Assembly: GCA_964534905.1 (NCBI GenBank)
Contig: CAZHPZ010000001.1
Coordinates: 1-64,000, forward strand
Reading direction: 5' to 3'
Length of the DNA stretch: 64,000 bases
Origin: RGIG4608 sp964534905
GTDB lineage: Bacteria > Bacillota > Clostridia > Oscillospirales > CAG-272
The notes under the pieces are model-generated. The model had not been told where the DNA came from and did not search any database. It saw nothing but the letters and a program-made list of their open reading frames with translations. Both the position numbers and the translations under genes were made by a program. Each line of letters begins with the position of its first letter. The first letter of the stretch is position 1. Positions 39,437 through 48,165 of the stretch are shown here, in pieces.

Positions 39437-41731
39437 ATGATTAAAAAATTCAATGTAGAACTTGAAGGACAGATTGAGTTTTATGAGCAGTATTTGAAAG
39501 TTGTTGATCCTAATTTAACTTATGAAGATATTTTTCGTAATAATACGGATGGTATATTAAACGGAAATTTGTTAGAATTTAAGTTAAATATAACAGATCT
39601 TAATGCATGCTTGCTTCAAACAATAAAGTACCTTTCCGCTATGCGAATAAAGGGGGAACCGATACCGGCAAATATTCTATTGGTTTCATTAAATACCGCA
39701 ACAATTTATTTATATCGTTCGGTAGACTACCTGAACTATATTGAAACGGTTTATGTTGGCGGAGCATCAAAAGAAAACAAAGGGTTTGTTGCTCATAGCT
39801 TTGCTAAAAAACTCGAATATTGTGAAAATCAGGCAGATGAATTTACTTTGATTCAATTGCTCAAAGAAAAAAATTATACCAAAATTCATATTGACGAAAA
39901 TTGTATTGTCGGTTGGGCAGAGAAATATTATAAAGAAAATCCGCAGGCGAGAAAAGCCGATTTTATCGGTGATACCACGGGAAAGGTCAAGATTATCGGG
40001 GAAATACGTGATCCAAACAAATTTAATGATTATATTTATGCCTACGATGGAAAAGATAATGTTCGTTTTCAATATCTTATGGATAAACTCAACGATACCA
40101 TACAAAAGAAAAATTTGGGGGCTTTTTATACTCCCGAGCCTTATGCTGATAAATCCATTGAGTTGGTTCGTGAAGCAATTACCAGAGTTCCGCAAGGTAA
40201 TGATTATATAATTTTGGATCGTTGTGCGGGAACCGGAAATCTTGAGAAAAGATTGACGGACGAGGAGTTATCTCATTGTATTGTTTCAACTATTGAATAT
40301 TATGAATACAAGGTTTTACTTGAAGTATTAGGTAGCAAAGTCAGATATATTATTCCGCCTACGGAAAAAGAAGATACTTTTAATATGGGACTTGTTCGTG
40401 GTGCTGATGCACTATCGGAAGAATACATAAATAACCCTGTGATAAAACAGTATATTGATAATCCAAAATGCACAGTTATTTTATTCGAAAATCCACCTTA
40501 TGCCGAAACTACCTCGTTGGAACATCAACGGACAAAGCAATCGGCAAATTCGTCGGGTTGGAAAAACACTTTTGTTGTTAAGGAGATGAAAAAGGAAGTT
40601 AAGGGAGCTGTTTCCAATGATTTGGGAAATGCTTTCATTTGGTCTGCGTTTAAATACTATTTAAGGCAACCTACCGATAGTTATATTGTTTATTCTCCCG
40701 TTAAATATTGGAAGTCACAACATTTGATAAACAAAGAATTTATAAAAGGGTTTGCTTTTAATCGTAAACATTTTCATACCAATATCGAAGCCTGCATTAT
40801 GTGTGCATTATGGTCAAATGTCGATAAAAATATTTCCTCAATAAAAATTACCGGTTATGATATTTTAAGCAACAATCAATTGAGTGATCCTATTACTTTA
40901 TATGTCGATAGAATTTATAAATTGTTTAGCACAAGGTATTATAATAAAAACAGCCTCGACGATGTATCTTTTGATGGGATTTTAACAGGACTTAACGGTT
41001 TGGAGACGGAAAATGGCGTTAAATGCCGAATTAAGCCATTATATTCCAAAGATATGTTGGGCTATTTAGTTGCAGATAGCGTTGGCTTCGATAATCCGGA
41101 TGCAAAATCAAGTTTATTAGTTGCGGGCAGATATAATGGAAATGGTTGCTATATAAGGAAAGATGATTATCTTGACAAACTACCAATGTTTTGTGCAAGT
41201 AGATACATTACTTACAATAGAGAGTGGACGGAAAGAGCAAGAATTATGAAATCTGCAGACGGTGCCAATAGATTTTTTGATGATGTTCAAAACGGAACGT
41301 TAAATCAGTTTTTGCTCAAATGTCTTGTTTTTACTTGCTTTGAAATGCAGAATCATATGAGAACATTTATAGGTTCCGACGCTCGTTTTTACAGAAACGA
41401 ACTATGTCTTGATACTACTAACGGGGAAACGTTAGCAAGCACTGATTTAAAAAGATTACGTGCTAACAATAAAGAAAAAGAAATGTTTGAACTTTGGAAT
41501 TTGATTTTATCAAAAGCCAAGAGAACAAAAAATTACAATCCCGACTTAACATACGGAATCTACCAAATATTTACCGAACTTAATATTTTCACGCGTGACG
41601 AAATAACCGGTGTAAATATACCCGATTATCCTGAATTGAACGGACATTTGAAATCATTAAAGCAAAAAGTCAAAGAATATTACAATTCGGAAATTGTCCC
41701 TGTTTTATTTGAATATGAATTTTTGAAATAA
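39437..41731 (+). CDS. Type IIG-like restriction-modification protein (nuclease-like plus N6-adenine methylase)
   Basis: A 764-residue protein. The N-terminal part has a PD-(D/E)xK-like pattern (TDGILNGNLLEFKLNI, with Asp then Glu-x-Lys, followed by QTIKYLS). The middle is a gamma-class DNA methyltransferase: GAFYTPEPYADKSIELV, SAM-binding LDRCAGTGNL and catalytic ENPPY. The C-terminal 300 residues could recognise DNA. This layout suits a single-chain type IIG enzyme, or a phage-defence methylase of PglX type. No separate restriction or specificity gene is adjacent. Codon use is clearly more AT-rich than neighbours, and the gene sits next to tRNA debris, so acquisition by transfer is likely. 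GGAGGTATAGG precedes ATG 39437. Confidence 0.75.
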   Translation: MIKKFNVELEGQIEFYEQYLKVVDPNLTYEDIFRNNTDGILNGNLLEFKLNITDLNACLLQTIKYLSAMRIKGEPIPANILLVSLNTATIYLYRSVDYLNYIETVYVGGASKENKGFVAHSFAKKLEYCENQADEFTLIQLLKEKNYTKIHIDENCIVGWAEKYYKENPQARKADFIGDTTGKVKIIGEIRDPNKFNDYIYAYDGKDNVRFQYLMDKLNDTIQKKNLGAFYTPEPYADKSIELVREAITRVPQGNDYIILDRCAGTGNLEKRLTDEELSHCIVSTIEYYEYKVLLEVLGSKVRYIIPPTEKEDTFNMGLVRGADALSEEYINNPVIKQYIDNPKCTVILFENPPYAETTSLEHQRTKQSANSSGWKNTFVVKEMKKEVKGAVSNDLGNAFIWSAFKYYLRQPTDSYIVYSPVKYWKSQHLINKEFIKGFAFNRKHFHTNIEACIMCALWSNVDKNISSIKITGYDILSNNQLSDPITLYVDRIYKLFSTRYYNKNSLDDVSFDGILTGLNGLETENGVKCRIKPLYSKDMLGYLVADSVGFDNPDAKSSLLVAGRYNGNGCYIRKDDYLDKLPMFCASRYITYNREWTERARIMKSADGANRFFDDVQNGTLNQFLLKCLVFTCFEMQNHMRTFIGSDARFYRNELCLDTTNGETLASTDLKRLRANNKEKEMFELWNLILSKAKRTKNYNPDLTYGIYQIFTELNIFTRDEITGVNIPDYPELNGHLKSLKQKVKEYYNSEIVPVLFEYEFLK

Positions 41732-41795
41732 AAGTATAGATGGGTATCATAGATCAATTTCTAAATTCGTGGTATGCAAGACTGTATCATTGTTC

Positions 41796-41834
41796 AAAAG
41801 ATGCACGATCGGCTTCGCCTCTCGTGCATCTTTT
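41796..41834. terminator. Convergent terminator
   Basis: AAAAGATGCACGA / TCGTGCATCTTTT around TCGGCTTCGCCTC; shares the TGCACGA stem with the two hairpins left of the restriction-modification gene. Confidence 0.82.
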
Positions 41835-41869
41835 GATATTTAACTGTATATTCGTTTTTATTTAAGTGC

Positions 41870-42751
41870 CTATTCGGTACTTTTTATTACATTGGAAATT
41901 GCCTCGATAATATCATGTGCCATCACAGAGTATTCGGAGAGAGTGACGGATGCGTACTCTCCGGCAAGACCGTGTATGTATGCCGCAAGACAGGCGGATT
42001 CAAACGGAGATTTTCCCTGTGCGGCAAGTCCTGCGATAATTCCGTCAAGAACGTCACCGGAGCCTCCCGTGCTCAATCCGCTGTTCCCGCTTTGATTGAC
42101 GTAAATTTTGTCACTTGCGGGTGAGAAAACCGCCGTTCTGTGATCCTTGAGCAGGCAGACGGCTCCGACAAGGTCGGAGATTTTCTTTGATGAGCTTGGA
42201 ATATCCGAAACGATATCCTTGACCGAAATCCCGGAAAGTCTTGAGGCTTCAAGCGGATGAGGAGTGATTATCGCATCATCTCCTATCAGAGGCAAAAGCT
42301 CTTTTTTCGTCGCAAGCAGATTTATGCCGTCTGCATCTATTATTATAGGGCAGGAACGGTTTTCTAAGGTGAATTTCAGTATCTGTGCGGCTTCATTGCT
42401 TTGTGAGAGTCCCATTCCGATGGCAATGACATCGGCTTTTCTTATCGACTGCAGCAGAGCTTCAAGATCGTCGGGTAAGCTTTCCCATACGGAAAGAACC
42501 GCCTCGGGTACAAGGGCTTGCGCGATGACTCTGTTCTTTTCGTGGGTGAATATTTCAACAAGACCGGCGCCGATTCTGTACGCCGATTTTGCGGAAAAGC
42601 AGGGGGCGCCTGCCATACAGGGAGCACCTCCGATTATAAGAACACGTCCGAATGTCCCCTTGTGCGATATCTCGCTTCGCTTTGGAAGAAGATTTTTGAT
42701 ATCTTCTTTTCTGTATGAAAAAGTATCCGTTTTAATCATCTCCGTTTTCAT
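41870..42751 (-). CDS. nnrD: ADP/ATP-dependent NAD(P)H-hydrate dehydratase
   Basis: A protein of about 293 residues with the YjeF C-terminal (ribokinase-like) domain. Landmarks: KGTFGRVLIIGGAPCMAGAPCFSA, ITPHPLEASRLSG, KDHRTAVFSP and the anion-hole motif STGGSGDVLDGIIAGLAAQG. It repairs hydrated NAD(P)H. The epimerase half (NnrE) is missing, so either it is encoded elsewhere or absent. The start is uncertain among ATGs at 42778, 42751 and 42739, all overlapping the end of ttcA; 42751 is used here. It is the last gene of the holB operon. Confidence 0.9.
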   Translation of the reverse strand: MKTEMIKTDTFSYRKEDIKNLLPKRSEISHKGTFGRVLIIGGAPCMAGAPCFSAKSAYRIGAGLVEIFTHEKNRVIAQALVPEAVLSVWESLPDDLEALLQSIRKADVIAIGMGLSQSNEAAQILKFTLENRSCPIIIDADGINLLATKKELLPLIGDDAIITPHPLEASRLSGISVKDIVSDIPSSSKKISDLVGAVCLLKDHRTAVFSPASDKIYVNQSGNSGLSTGGSGDVLDGIIAGLAAQGKSPFESACLAAYIHGLAGEYASVTLSEYSVMAHDIIEAISNVIKSTE

Positions 42752-43496
42752 AGTCCTTGATTCCGTCCATGTTTCCAACGGGCTTGAATCCGTCTATTTC
42801 TCCTCTTTGCATCGCTCCGAAAATGCGGTAACGAAGTCCCTTGTGCTTTATATCAAGCTCTCGAAGCAATGACTTCATTTCTTCACGCTCCGTGTTTCCG
42901 TCTGCGGGGCATTTCGATTTTACAACGGGAAGCTCTGCGGCGTCGGCAAGCTGTCTAACGCTTTTTTCGCTTGCATAGAGCAAGGGGCGTATCATTGTGA
43001 TATCTATTCGGGAAAGGTAGGTGACCGGAGAAAAGCAACCGATTCTGCCCTCGAAAAAGAGATTCAGCATAAACGTTTCTATAGCATCGTCGAAGTGATG
43101 TCCGAGAGCGACCTTGTTGCATCCGAGCTCCTTTGCTGTGTTGTAGAGAACGCCTCTTCTCATTTTGGCACAAAGAGAGCAGGGGCTTTTTTCTTTTCTT
43201 TCTTCGAAAATGATTTGATAAATTTGAGTTTTTGCAATGTGAAATTCAACGTTTATCCTTTCGCAAAATTCTTTTACCGGCGTAAGATCCATACCCGGAA
43301 ATCCCATATCCACGGTTATGGCTATCAGCTCGAATTTTTTTGGATAAAACCGTCTCATCTCGGCGAGCGCATAGAGCAGTGCAAGGGAATCCTTACCCGC
43401 GGAAACTCCAACGGCGATTTTGTCACCGTCCTCTATCATAGAATAGTCGTCAACGGCACGTCTTGTATAGCTTAAAATTCTTTTTAATTCTTTCAT
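42732..43496 (-). CDS. ttcA: TtcA-family tRNA thiolation protein
   Basis: A 254-residue PP-loop ATPase. SAGKDS (32-37) is the PP-loop, CSLCAKMRRG carries the CxxC for an iron-sulfur cluster, and GHHFDDAIETFMLNLF is typical of TtcA, which makes 2-thiocytidine at tRNA position 32. A third Cys occurs in VKSKCPAD. The start is ATG 43496, overlapping the TGA of the preceding methylase (ATGA), which is preferable to a longer frame extending into that gene. Ferredoxin nearby could donate electrons to the cluster. Confidence 0.88.
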   Translation of the reverse strand: MKELKRILSYTRRAVDDYSMIEDGDKIAVGVSAGKDSLALLYALAEMRRFYPKKFELIAITVDMGFPGMDLTPVKEFCERINVEFHIAKTQIYQIIFEERKEKSPCSLCAKMRRGVLYNTAKELGCNKVALGHHFDDAIETFMLNLFFEGRIGCFSPVTYLSRIDITMIRPLLYASEKSVRQLADAAELPVVKSKCPADGNTEREEMKSLLRELDIKHKGLRYRIFGAMQRGEIDGFKPVGNMDGIKDYENGDD

Positions 43497-44245
43497 TGAA
43501 AATTGCATTCCTCGTATATTTTTTTTGCTCTTTCTGTGAGCACTTTGGCGTCCTCGTCGGAATTCAAAAACAGCGGAGGTATGAGCGTCAGCGATGGTGA
43601 CGCACCCTTCTTCGCTTTTACGAGCACCATTGACGGTGCGCTTTTTGAATTGGCGTGTACAAAGCACATTTCCTTTGGTTCAAGAGAGTGCTTTCGCATA
43701 GCGCATATAAGATCCGTGAGTCTGTCGGGACGCCATACACAGTAAAAATATCCGCCGAATTTCAGAATTCTTGCGGCACATTCGCAAAAATCGTATATTC
43801 CGCCGCATACCTCGTGTCTGGCAAGATATTTTTCGTCGTGGATATTGCGTTTTCCACAGTCTGTTTTCATATAGGGCGGATTTGAAAATACCGTATCTGC
43901 CTCACCGCCGATATCCGTGCTCTTGAGGTCTCTTATGTCTGCACATACGGAGTCGATGACGGCGGTAAGCCCGTTGAGCTCCGCGTTCCTTGCGATTACA
44001 TCGGCAAAGTCGTTCTGTACCTCGACGCAATGTATTCGGGAGAATTTCTTTCTTGCGGCGCAGAGCAGGGAAATGATTCCCGTTCCGCCTCCGAACTCTA
44101 CCGCTACTCCGCTTTTCTGTGCCTTTATGAATGAGGCAAGCAAAAATGCGTCCGTGCCGAAGGTCAATCCGTTTTTTCTTTGTATAAGCCTTATGCTTTC
44201 ATTAACGTCTGTCAGTGTTTCAATATCTTTATCTATAATACACAT
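43493..44245 (-). CDS. TrmN6/YfiC-type tRNA adenine N6-methyltransferase
   Basis: A 250-residue class I methyltransferase. SAM site VEFGGGTGIISLL and catalytic SNPPYMK are clear; the N-terminal LTFGTDAFLLASFI matches TrmN6, which methylates A37 of tRNA1(Val). It overlaps ttcA by 4 bp, so two tRNA-modification genes are coupled. ATG 44245 follows TAGAGG. Confidence 0.85.
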   Translation of the reverse strand: MCIIDKDIETLTDVNESIRLIQRKNGLTFGTDAFLLASFIKAQKSGVAVEFGGGTGIISLLCAARKKFSRIHCVEVQNDFADVIARNAELNGLTAVIDSVCADIRDLKSTDIGGEADTVFSNPPYMKTDCGKRNIHDEKYLARHEVCGGIYDFCECAARILKFGGYFYCVWRPDRLTDLICAMRKHSLEPKEMCFVHANSKSAPSMVLVKAKKGASPSLTLIPPLFLNSDEDAKVLTERAKKIYEECNFQ

Positions 44246-44306
44246 AAATATCCTCTAAAGTAAAAAATACGGGGCGAGCTGCTCCGTATCTTTTAATGTG
44301 ATTTAA

Positions 44307-44477
44307 TTATTCCTGAACGGGAGCACCTACGGGGCAAACGTCAGCGCAAGCACCGCACTCTGCACATTCATCAGGATTAATTACATACATACCGTCACCC
44401 TCTGTGATAGCGCCGCAGGGGCAAGCATCAGCGCAAGCACCGCAAGCGATGCAAGCATCGGTAATCTTGTAAGCCAT
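44307..44477 (-). CDS. 2[4Fe-4S] ferredoxin
   Basis: A 56-residue clostridial-type ferredoxin with two perfect cluster motifs, CIACGACADACP and CAECGACADVCP. It carries low-potential electrons between cytoplasmic oxidoreductases. ATG 44477 follows GGAGGTATT; the longer open frame upstream crosses a terminator. Its own promoter is likely at 44509-44538 (TTGCAA, 18 bp, TATAAT on the minus strand). Confidence 0.96.
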   Translation of the reverse strand: MAYKITDACIACGACADACPCGAITEGDGMYVINPDECAECGACADVCPVGAPVQE

Positions 44478-44508
44478 AATAAATACCTCCAAATAGTATT
44501 GCAAAGAC

Positions 44509-44538
44509 ATTATAACACAACCCCCTGCAACTTTGCAA
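44509..44538 (-). promoter_or_regulatory. Promoter of the ferredoxin gene
   Basis: Minus-strand TTGCAA (44533-44538), 18 bp, TATAAT (44509-44514); overlaps the preceding ricT terminator. Confidence 0.6.
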
Positions 44539-44544
44539 GGGGTT
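44519..44544 (-). terminator. Hairpin after ricT
   Basis: AACCCCTTGCA / TGCAGGGGGTT (one mismatch) on the minus strand between ricT and ferredoxin. Confidence 0.6.
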
Positions 44545-44565
44545 ATTGAAAAATAATTAAATTTT

Positions 44566-45642
44566 TTATTCCTCGTCATCGACCTTTTTGCTGTGTATGA
44601 GCTTTACGTCGTCTCTGTGGTATATTTTAGGCGCTTCATCCTTGCCGTTAAGCTTGACCTTTATGTTTCCGGTGAGAGGACGGCTTTCTATTACCGTTCC
44701 TATTCCGTCCGCGGTCTTTACGGTGGAATCGACGGTAGGAGTTCTTGCTATTTCGTATTCGTACGTGTCGTGCTCATAACGCAGACAGCACATAAGTCTT
44801 CCGCAGGTTCCCGAAATTTTCGAGGAATTTAAGAAGAGTCCTTGCTCCTTTGCCATTTTGATGGATACCTGCACGAAGTCGGAGAGAAATGTCGCGCAGC
44901 AGAGAGGTCTGCCGCATGCACCGAGACCGCCGAGAATCTTTGCCTCGTCGCGTATTCCTATCTGACGAAGCTCTATTCTTGTTCTGAACACGGATGCGAG
45001 ATCCTTAACAAGCTCACGGAAATCCACTCTGCCGGCGGATGTAAAGTAAAACAGGAGCTTACTGTTGTCAAAGGTGTACTGAGCATCTACAAGCTTCATA
45101 TCAAGCTCGTGAGCCGCAATCTGCTTTAAGCAGACTGAGTACGCTTCCTTTTCCTTTTCAGTGTTGTCCTTGTTATGAATGATATCCTCTGGCGTCGCTA
45201 TGCGTATGACGGGGCGCAGAGGAGGTACTATTTCGGAGGCGCTCACAAGCTTGTTTGCTATAAATACCTCTCCGAATTCAAGTCCTCTTGCGGTGTCTAC
45301 TATGGCATATTCACCCTTTTCGGCTTGTATTCCCTCGGGGGAAAAATAGTATACCTTTCCGACCTTTTTGAATCTTACGCCTATTACCTCAACCTTTTCT
45401 TCGCTATCCTCGCTGTTTTCCGCCTGCGACTCTTCGACCGAGAGCTCCGGGAGCATATCGTTTATGATATCGGCTATTTCCTCCTCGGTACCGAATACAG
45501 CTTCATCAAGCTCCTCGCCAAGTTCTGCGGCTTCCGTTACCGCAGGCTCTTTTTTTGCATTGGGCTTGCCGTATCTGCGATGATGCTTTTTGTTAAATTT
45601 TCTTTTTCCCTGATTATTATCCTTGTTTTGATTGTTTTCCAT
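44566..45642 (-). CDS. ricT: PSP1-domain protein RicT (YaaT)
   Basis: A 358-residue protein. After a charged, disordered N-terminal region (1-80, longer than usual) comes the PSP1 domain with GLGACGRPLCCATFL and SGTCGRLMCCLRYE, whose cysteines ligate iron-sulfur clusters. RicT with RicA and RicF guides RNase Y in mRNA maturation in Bacillus. Location directly after holB is the standard Firmicute order. ATG 45642 follows TGGAGTAAAT. Confidence 0.93.
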   Translation of the reverse strand: MENNQNKDNNQGKRKFNKKHHRRYGKPNAKKEPAVTEAAELGEELDEAVFGTEEEIADIINDMLPELSVEESQAENSEDSEEKVEVIGVRFKKVGKVYYFSPEGIQAEKGEYAIVDTARGLEFGEVFIANKLVSASEIVPPLRPVIRIATPEDIIHNKDNTEKEKEAYSVCLKQIAAHELDMKLVDAQYTFDNSKLLFYFTSAGRVDFRELVKDLASVFRTRIELRQIGIRDEAKILGGLGACGRPLCCATFLSDFVQVSIKMAKEQGLFLNSSKISGTCGRLMCCLRYEHDTYEYEIARTPTVDSTVKTADGIGTVIESRPLTGNIKVKLNGKDEAPKIYHRDDVKLIHSKKVDDEE

Positions 45643-45660
45643 ATTTACTCCATAAATTAT

Positions 45661-46698
45661 CTATATCAACTCGCTTAAAAAGCTTGTAACGGTCAACTTT
45701 ACGTTTGCATTTCGCCGCAGAGCACTCTTAGCCTTTTCCGCACTTTCGATTATATCCGAGAGCCTTTTTGTCGAAAAGCTGTATGAAAGCTCTTCAACGT
45801 ATTCTCTGTCTGCGAAGAACAAAAGCGGCGCATTGTCGGATTTCTTCAGTGCCATAATATCGCGCAGAGCAATCTGCATCTGCGTCAGCTGCTCTATAAC
45901 TCTCTCTCTTTCATCACGCTTTTGAGAAAATTGCGATAAAATTCGGGAGAAGCTTGCTGCGAGCGTTTTTGAGGCTATGGCTTCTATTATATCCTTTGTT
46001 TTTTGCCTTTCCTGCAATACATTCTTTCCATCACTTGAATTTATAAGCGAAAGAAGCTTGCCGATGCTACCCTCCGATGCCGCATAAAGCTCGTTGAATT
46101 CGTCCGGGGAACGGTTTATCAACGCATTTCCCGATGGCGAGCTGCTTGCAATGTAGCGCATAGCTTCGCTTTTTGTCGGTACCTTCATTCTGAGAATGGG
46201 AGCGCGGCTCTTTATAGTTTCGAGAATGTTTTCCGCTACCTCGCACAGAAGTATGAATACGACATATGGCGGAGGCTCCTCAAGTGTAAGCAGAAGCGCA
46301 TTTTGCGCTTGCGGAGTCATAGTGTGCGCGTCCTCGATTATATATATTTTATAGTCCTTGTCGTTTGGATATACCGATACGTCGTTCTTTATAAATCTTA
46401 CCGATTCCACGCCGAGCGTGGCACGGTCCTTTTCTCTTGATATAAAGGTTACGTCTGCGGAATCACGGCTCAGTATTTTTCTGCAGGACGGGCATTTGCC
46501 GCAGGGGATACCCGTATGCTTATCCTCTTTTGCGTCACAGTTGAGCGCCGCGGCTATTTCAAGGGCGAGAGTATGCTTTCCTGTGCCCTTGTCCCCGAGC
46601 AAAATATATGCATGGGAGAGGGAAGAGCTCCTTATAGCGTCGGAGAAATAATTGCAAAGAGCGTCGTTTGCTATTATAGCCGAAAAATCCGTGTTCAT
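45661..46698 (-). CDS. holB: DNA polymerase III delta' subunit
   Basis: A 345-residue clamp-loader subunit. Walker-A-like GDKGTGKHT, zinc module CGKCPSCRK, and the delta' sensor segment LEEPPPYVVFILLCE are visible. GKHT replaces GKT/S, consistent with non-hydrolysing delta'. The start ATG 46698 (MNTDFSAI) follows GGAGGTATTGC; the longer frame upstream includes the promoter and is excluded. First gene of the minus-strand operon. Confidence 0.93.
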   Translation of the reverse strand: MNTDFSAIIANDALCNYFSDAIRSSSLSHAYILLGDKGTGKHTLALEIAAALNCDAKEDKHTGIPCGKCPSCRKILSRDSADVTFISREKDRATLGVESVRFIKNDVSVYPNDKDYKIYIIEDAHTMTPQAQNALLLTLEEPPPYVVFILLCEVAENILETIKSRAPILRMKVPTKSEAMRYIASSSPSGNALINRSPDEFNELYAASEGSIGKLLSLINSSDGKNVLQERQKTKDIIEAIASKTLAASFSRILSQFSQKRDERERVIEQLTQMQIALRDIMALKKSDNAPLLFFADREYVEELSYSFSTKRLSDIIESAEKAKSALRRNANVKLTVTSFLSELI

Positions 46699-46729
46699 CT
46701 GCAATACCTCCGCAATGATATATACAATT

Positions 46730-46758
46730 ATTATAACAAATAAAGCCGACAATGTCAA
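46730..46758 (-). promoter_or_regulatory. Promoter of the holB operon
   Basis: Minus-strand TTGACA (46753-46758), 17 bp, TATAAT (46730-46735). Confidence 0.87.
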
Positions 46759-46872
46759 TAGCGCAATAAAGCGGAAAATCGCGCAGACGCCGATTTTTTC
46801 GGATTGTGTAGTGAGCTTCGCCACCATATTTTGTGAAAAATAGCCAAAAAGGAAAAAATATTAAAAAAAGAC

Positions 46873-46901
46873 TTGAAAAAAGAGTGCATTCATACTATAA
46901 T
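46873..46901 (+). promoter_or_regulatory. Promoter of the glgC operon
   Basis: TTGAAA (46873-46878), 17 bp, TATAAT (46896-46901). Confidence 0.75.
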
Positions 46902-46968
46902 GATAATGCAGTATTATGTCTGCTACAATATTATAATAAAATAAATGGTTATCAGGGAGGTTCTTGAT

Positions 46969-48153
46969 ATGTTCAAGAAAAAAGAATGTGTCGCCATGCT
47001 TCTGGCGGGCGGCCAAGGATCACGACTTTACGCACTTACCCAAAAAACCGCTAAACCCGCAGTGTCGTTCGGAGGCAAATTCAGAATTATCGATTTTCCT
47101 CTTTCGAACTGCATAAATTCAGGCGTTGATACCGTGGGTGTGCTTACGCAATATCAGCCCCTCGTTCTTAACGAATACATAGGAAACGGACTTCCGTGGG
47201 ATCTTGACAGAACCTACGGCGGAGTTTCGATCCTGCCCCCGTATCAGGGACACAACGGAGCCGATTGGTATAAGGGAACGGCAAATGCGATTTATCAGAA
47301 TCTTGAGTTTATCAAGAGATATTCCGCTGAATATGTTCTCATCCTCTCCGGTGACCATATCTACACTATGGATTATAACAAGATGCTCGAATATCACAAA
47401 TCTCACGGCGCCGACTGCACCATTGCCGTACTTTCCGTTCCTATGGAGGAGGCAAGCAGATTCGGTATTATGAGCGTAAATGAAGATAACTCCATATATA
47501 AATTTACAGAAAAGCCGAAGAATCCCGAAAGCAATCTCGCGTCTATGGGTATATATATATTCACGGCGCAGAAGCTTTACGATTATTTGATCGCCGATGA
47601 GGCGGATCCGAATTCAAGCAACGACTTCGGAAAGAATATTATTCCCAATATGCTCGCAAACGGAGAAAAGATGTTTGCTTACAATTTTGAGGGGTATTGG
47701 AAGGATGTCGGAACAATAAATTCTCTCTGGGAGGCAAATATGGATCTCCTCGGAGAAAAGCCCGTGCTTTCATTTGACGATAATGAAAAAAGAGTGTTCT
47801 CACGTCACGAAAATGAGGCTCCGCAGTATATAGGCGTCGATGCGATAGTTGAAAATTCTTCTATCACAGAGGGATGTGAGATATACGGAACAGTCATCAA
47901 TTCCGTTTTGGGATACGGCGTTACGGTAGAGAGAGGAGCTGTTGTCAAAGACAGCGTTCTTATGCATCACGTAACCGTCAGTGAGGGCGCACACGTGGAA
48001 TATTCCATACTTGACTGCGATGTTACCGTAGGAAACGGTGCAACGGTTGGCAGACCTAAGGATGTTTCTCAAGGCATAACCGTTATCGGTGCCGACAGAA
48101 CAGTCGGTGACGGTGAGGACGTGCCCGATAATAAAATGATATATTCTGAATAA
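46969..48153 (+). CDS. glgC: Glucose-1-phosphate adenylyltransferase, catalytic subunit
   Basis: A 394-residue nucleotidyltransferase that makes ADP-glucose for glycogen. LLAGGQGSRLYALT (nucleotide loop), FPLSNCINSG, SGDHIYTMDY and GYWKDVGTI are hallmarks; a C-terminal left-handed beta-helix begins near 300. ATG 46969 follows CAGGGAGG. It pairs with glgD 12 bp downstream to form the heteromeric enzyme usual in Firmicutes. Confidence 0.96.
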   Translation: MFKKKECVAMLLAGGQGSRLYALTQKTAKPAVSFGGKFRIIDFPLSNCINSGVDTVGVLTQYQPLVLNEYIGNGLPWDLDRTYGGVSILPPYQGHNGADWYKGTANAIYQNLEFIKRYSAEYVLILSGDHIYTMDYNKMLEYHKSHGADCTIAVLSVPMEEASRFGIMSVNEDNSIYKFTEKPKNPESNLASMGIYIFTAQKLYDYLIADEADPNSSNDFGKNIIPNMLANGEKMFAYNFEGYWKDVGTINSLWEANMDLLGEKPVLSFDDNEKRVFSRHENEAPQYIGVDAIVENSSITEGCEIYGTVINSVLGYGVTVERGAVVKDSVLMHHVTVSEGAHVEYSILDCDVTVGNGATVGRPKDVSQGITVIGADRTVGDGEDVPDNKMIYSE

Positions 48154-48165
48154 AGGAGCGAAGAT

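Noticed and set aside
39437..41731. A multi-gene defence island
   Set aside because: Only one defence-like gene is present; neighbours on both sides are housekeeping genes.
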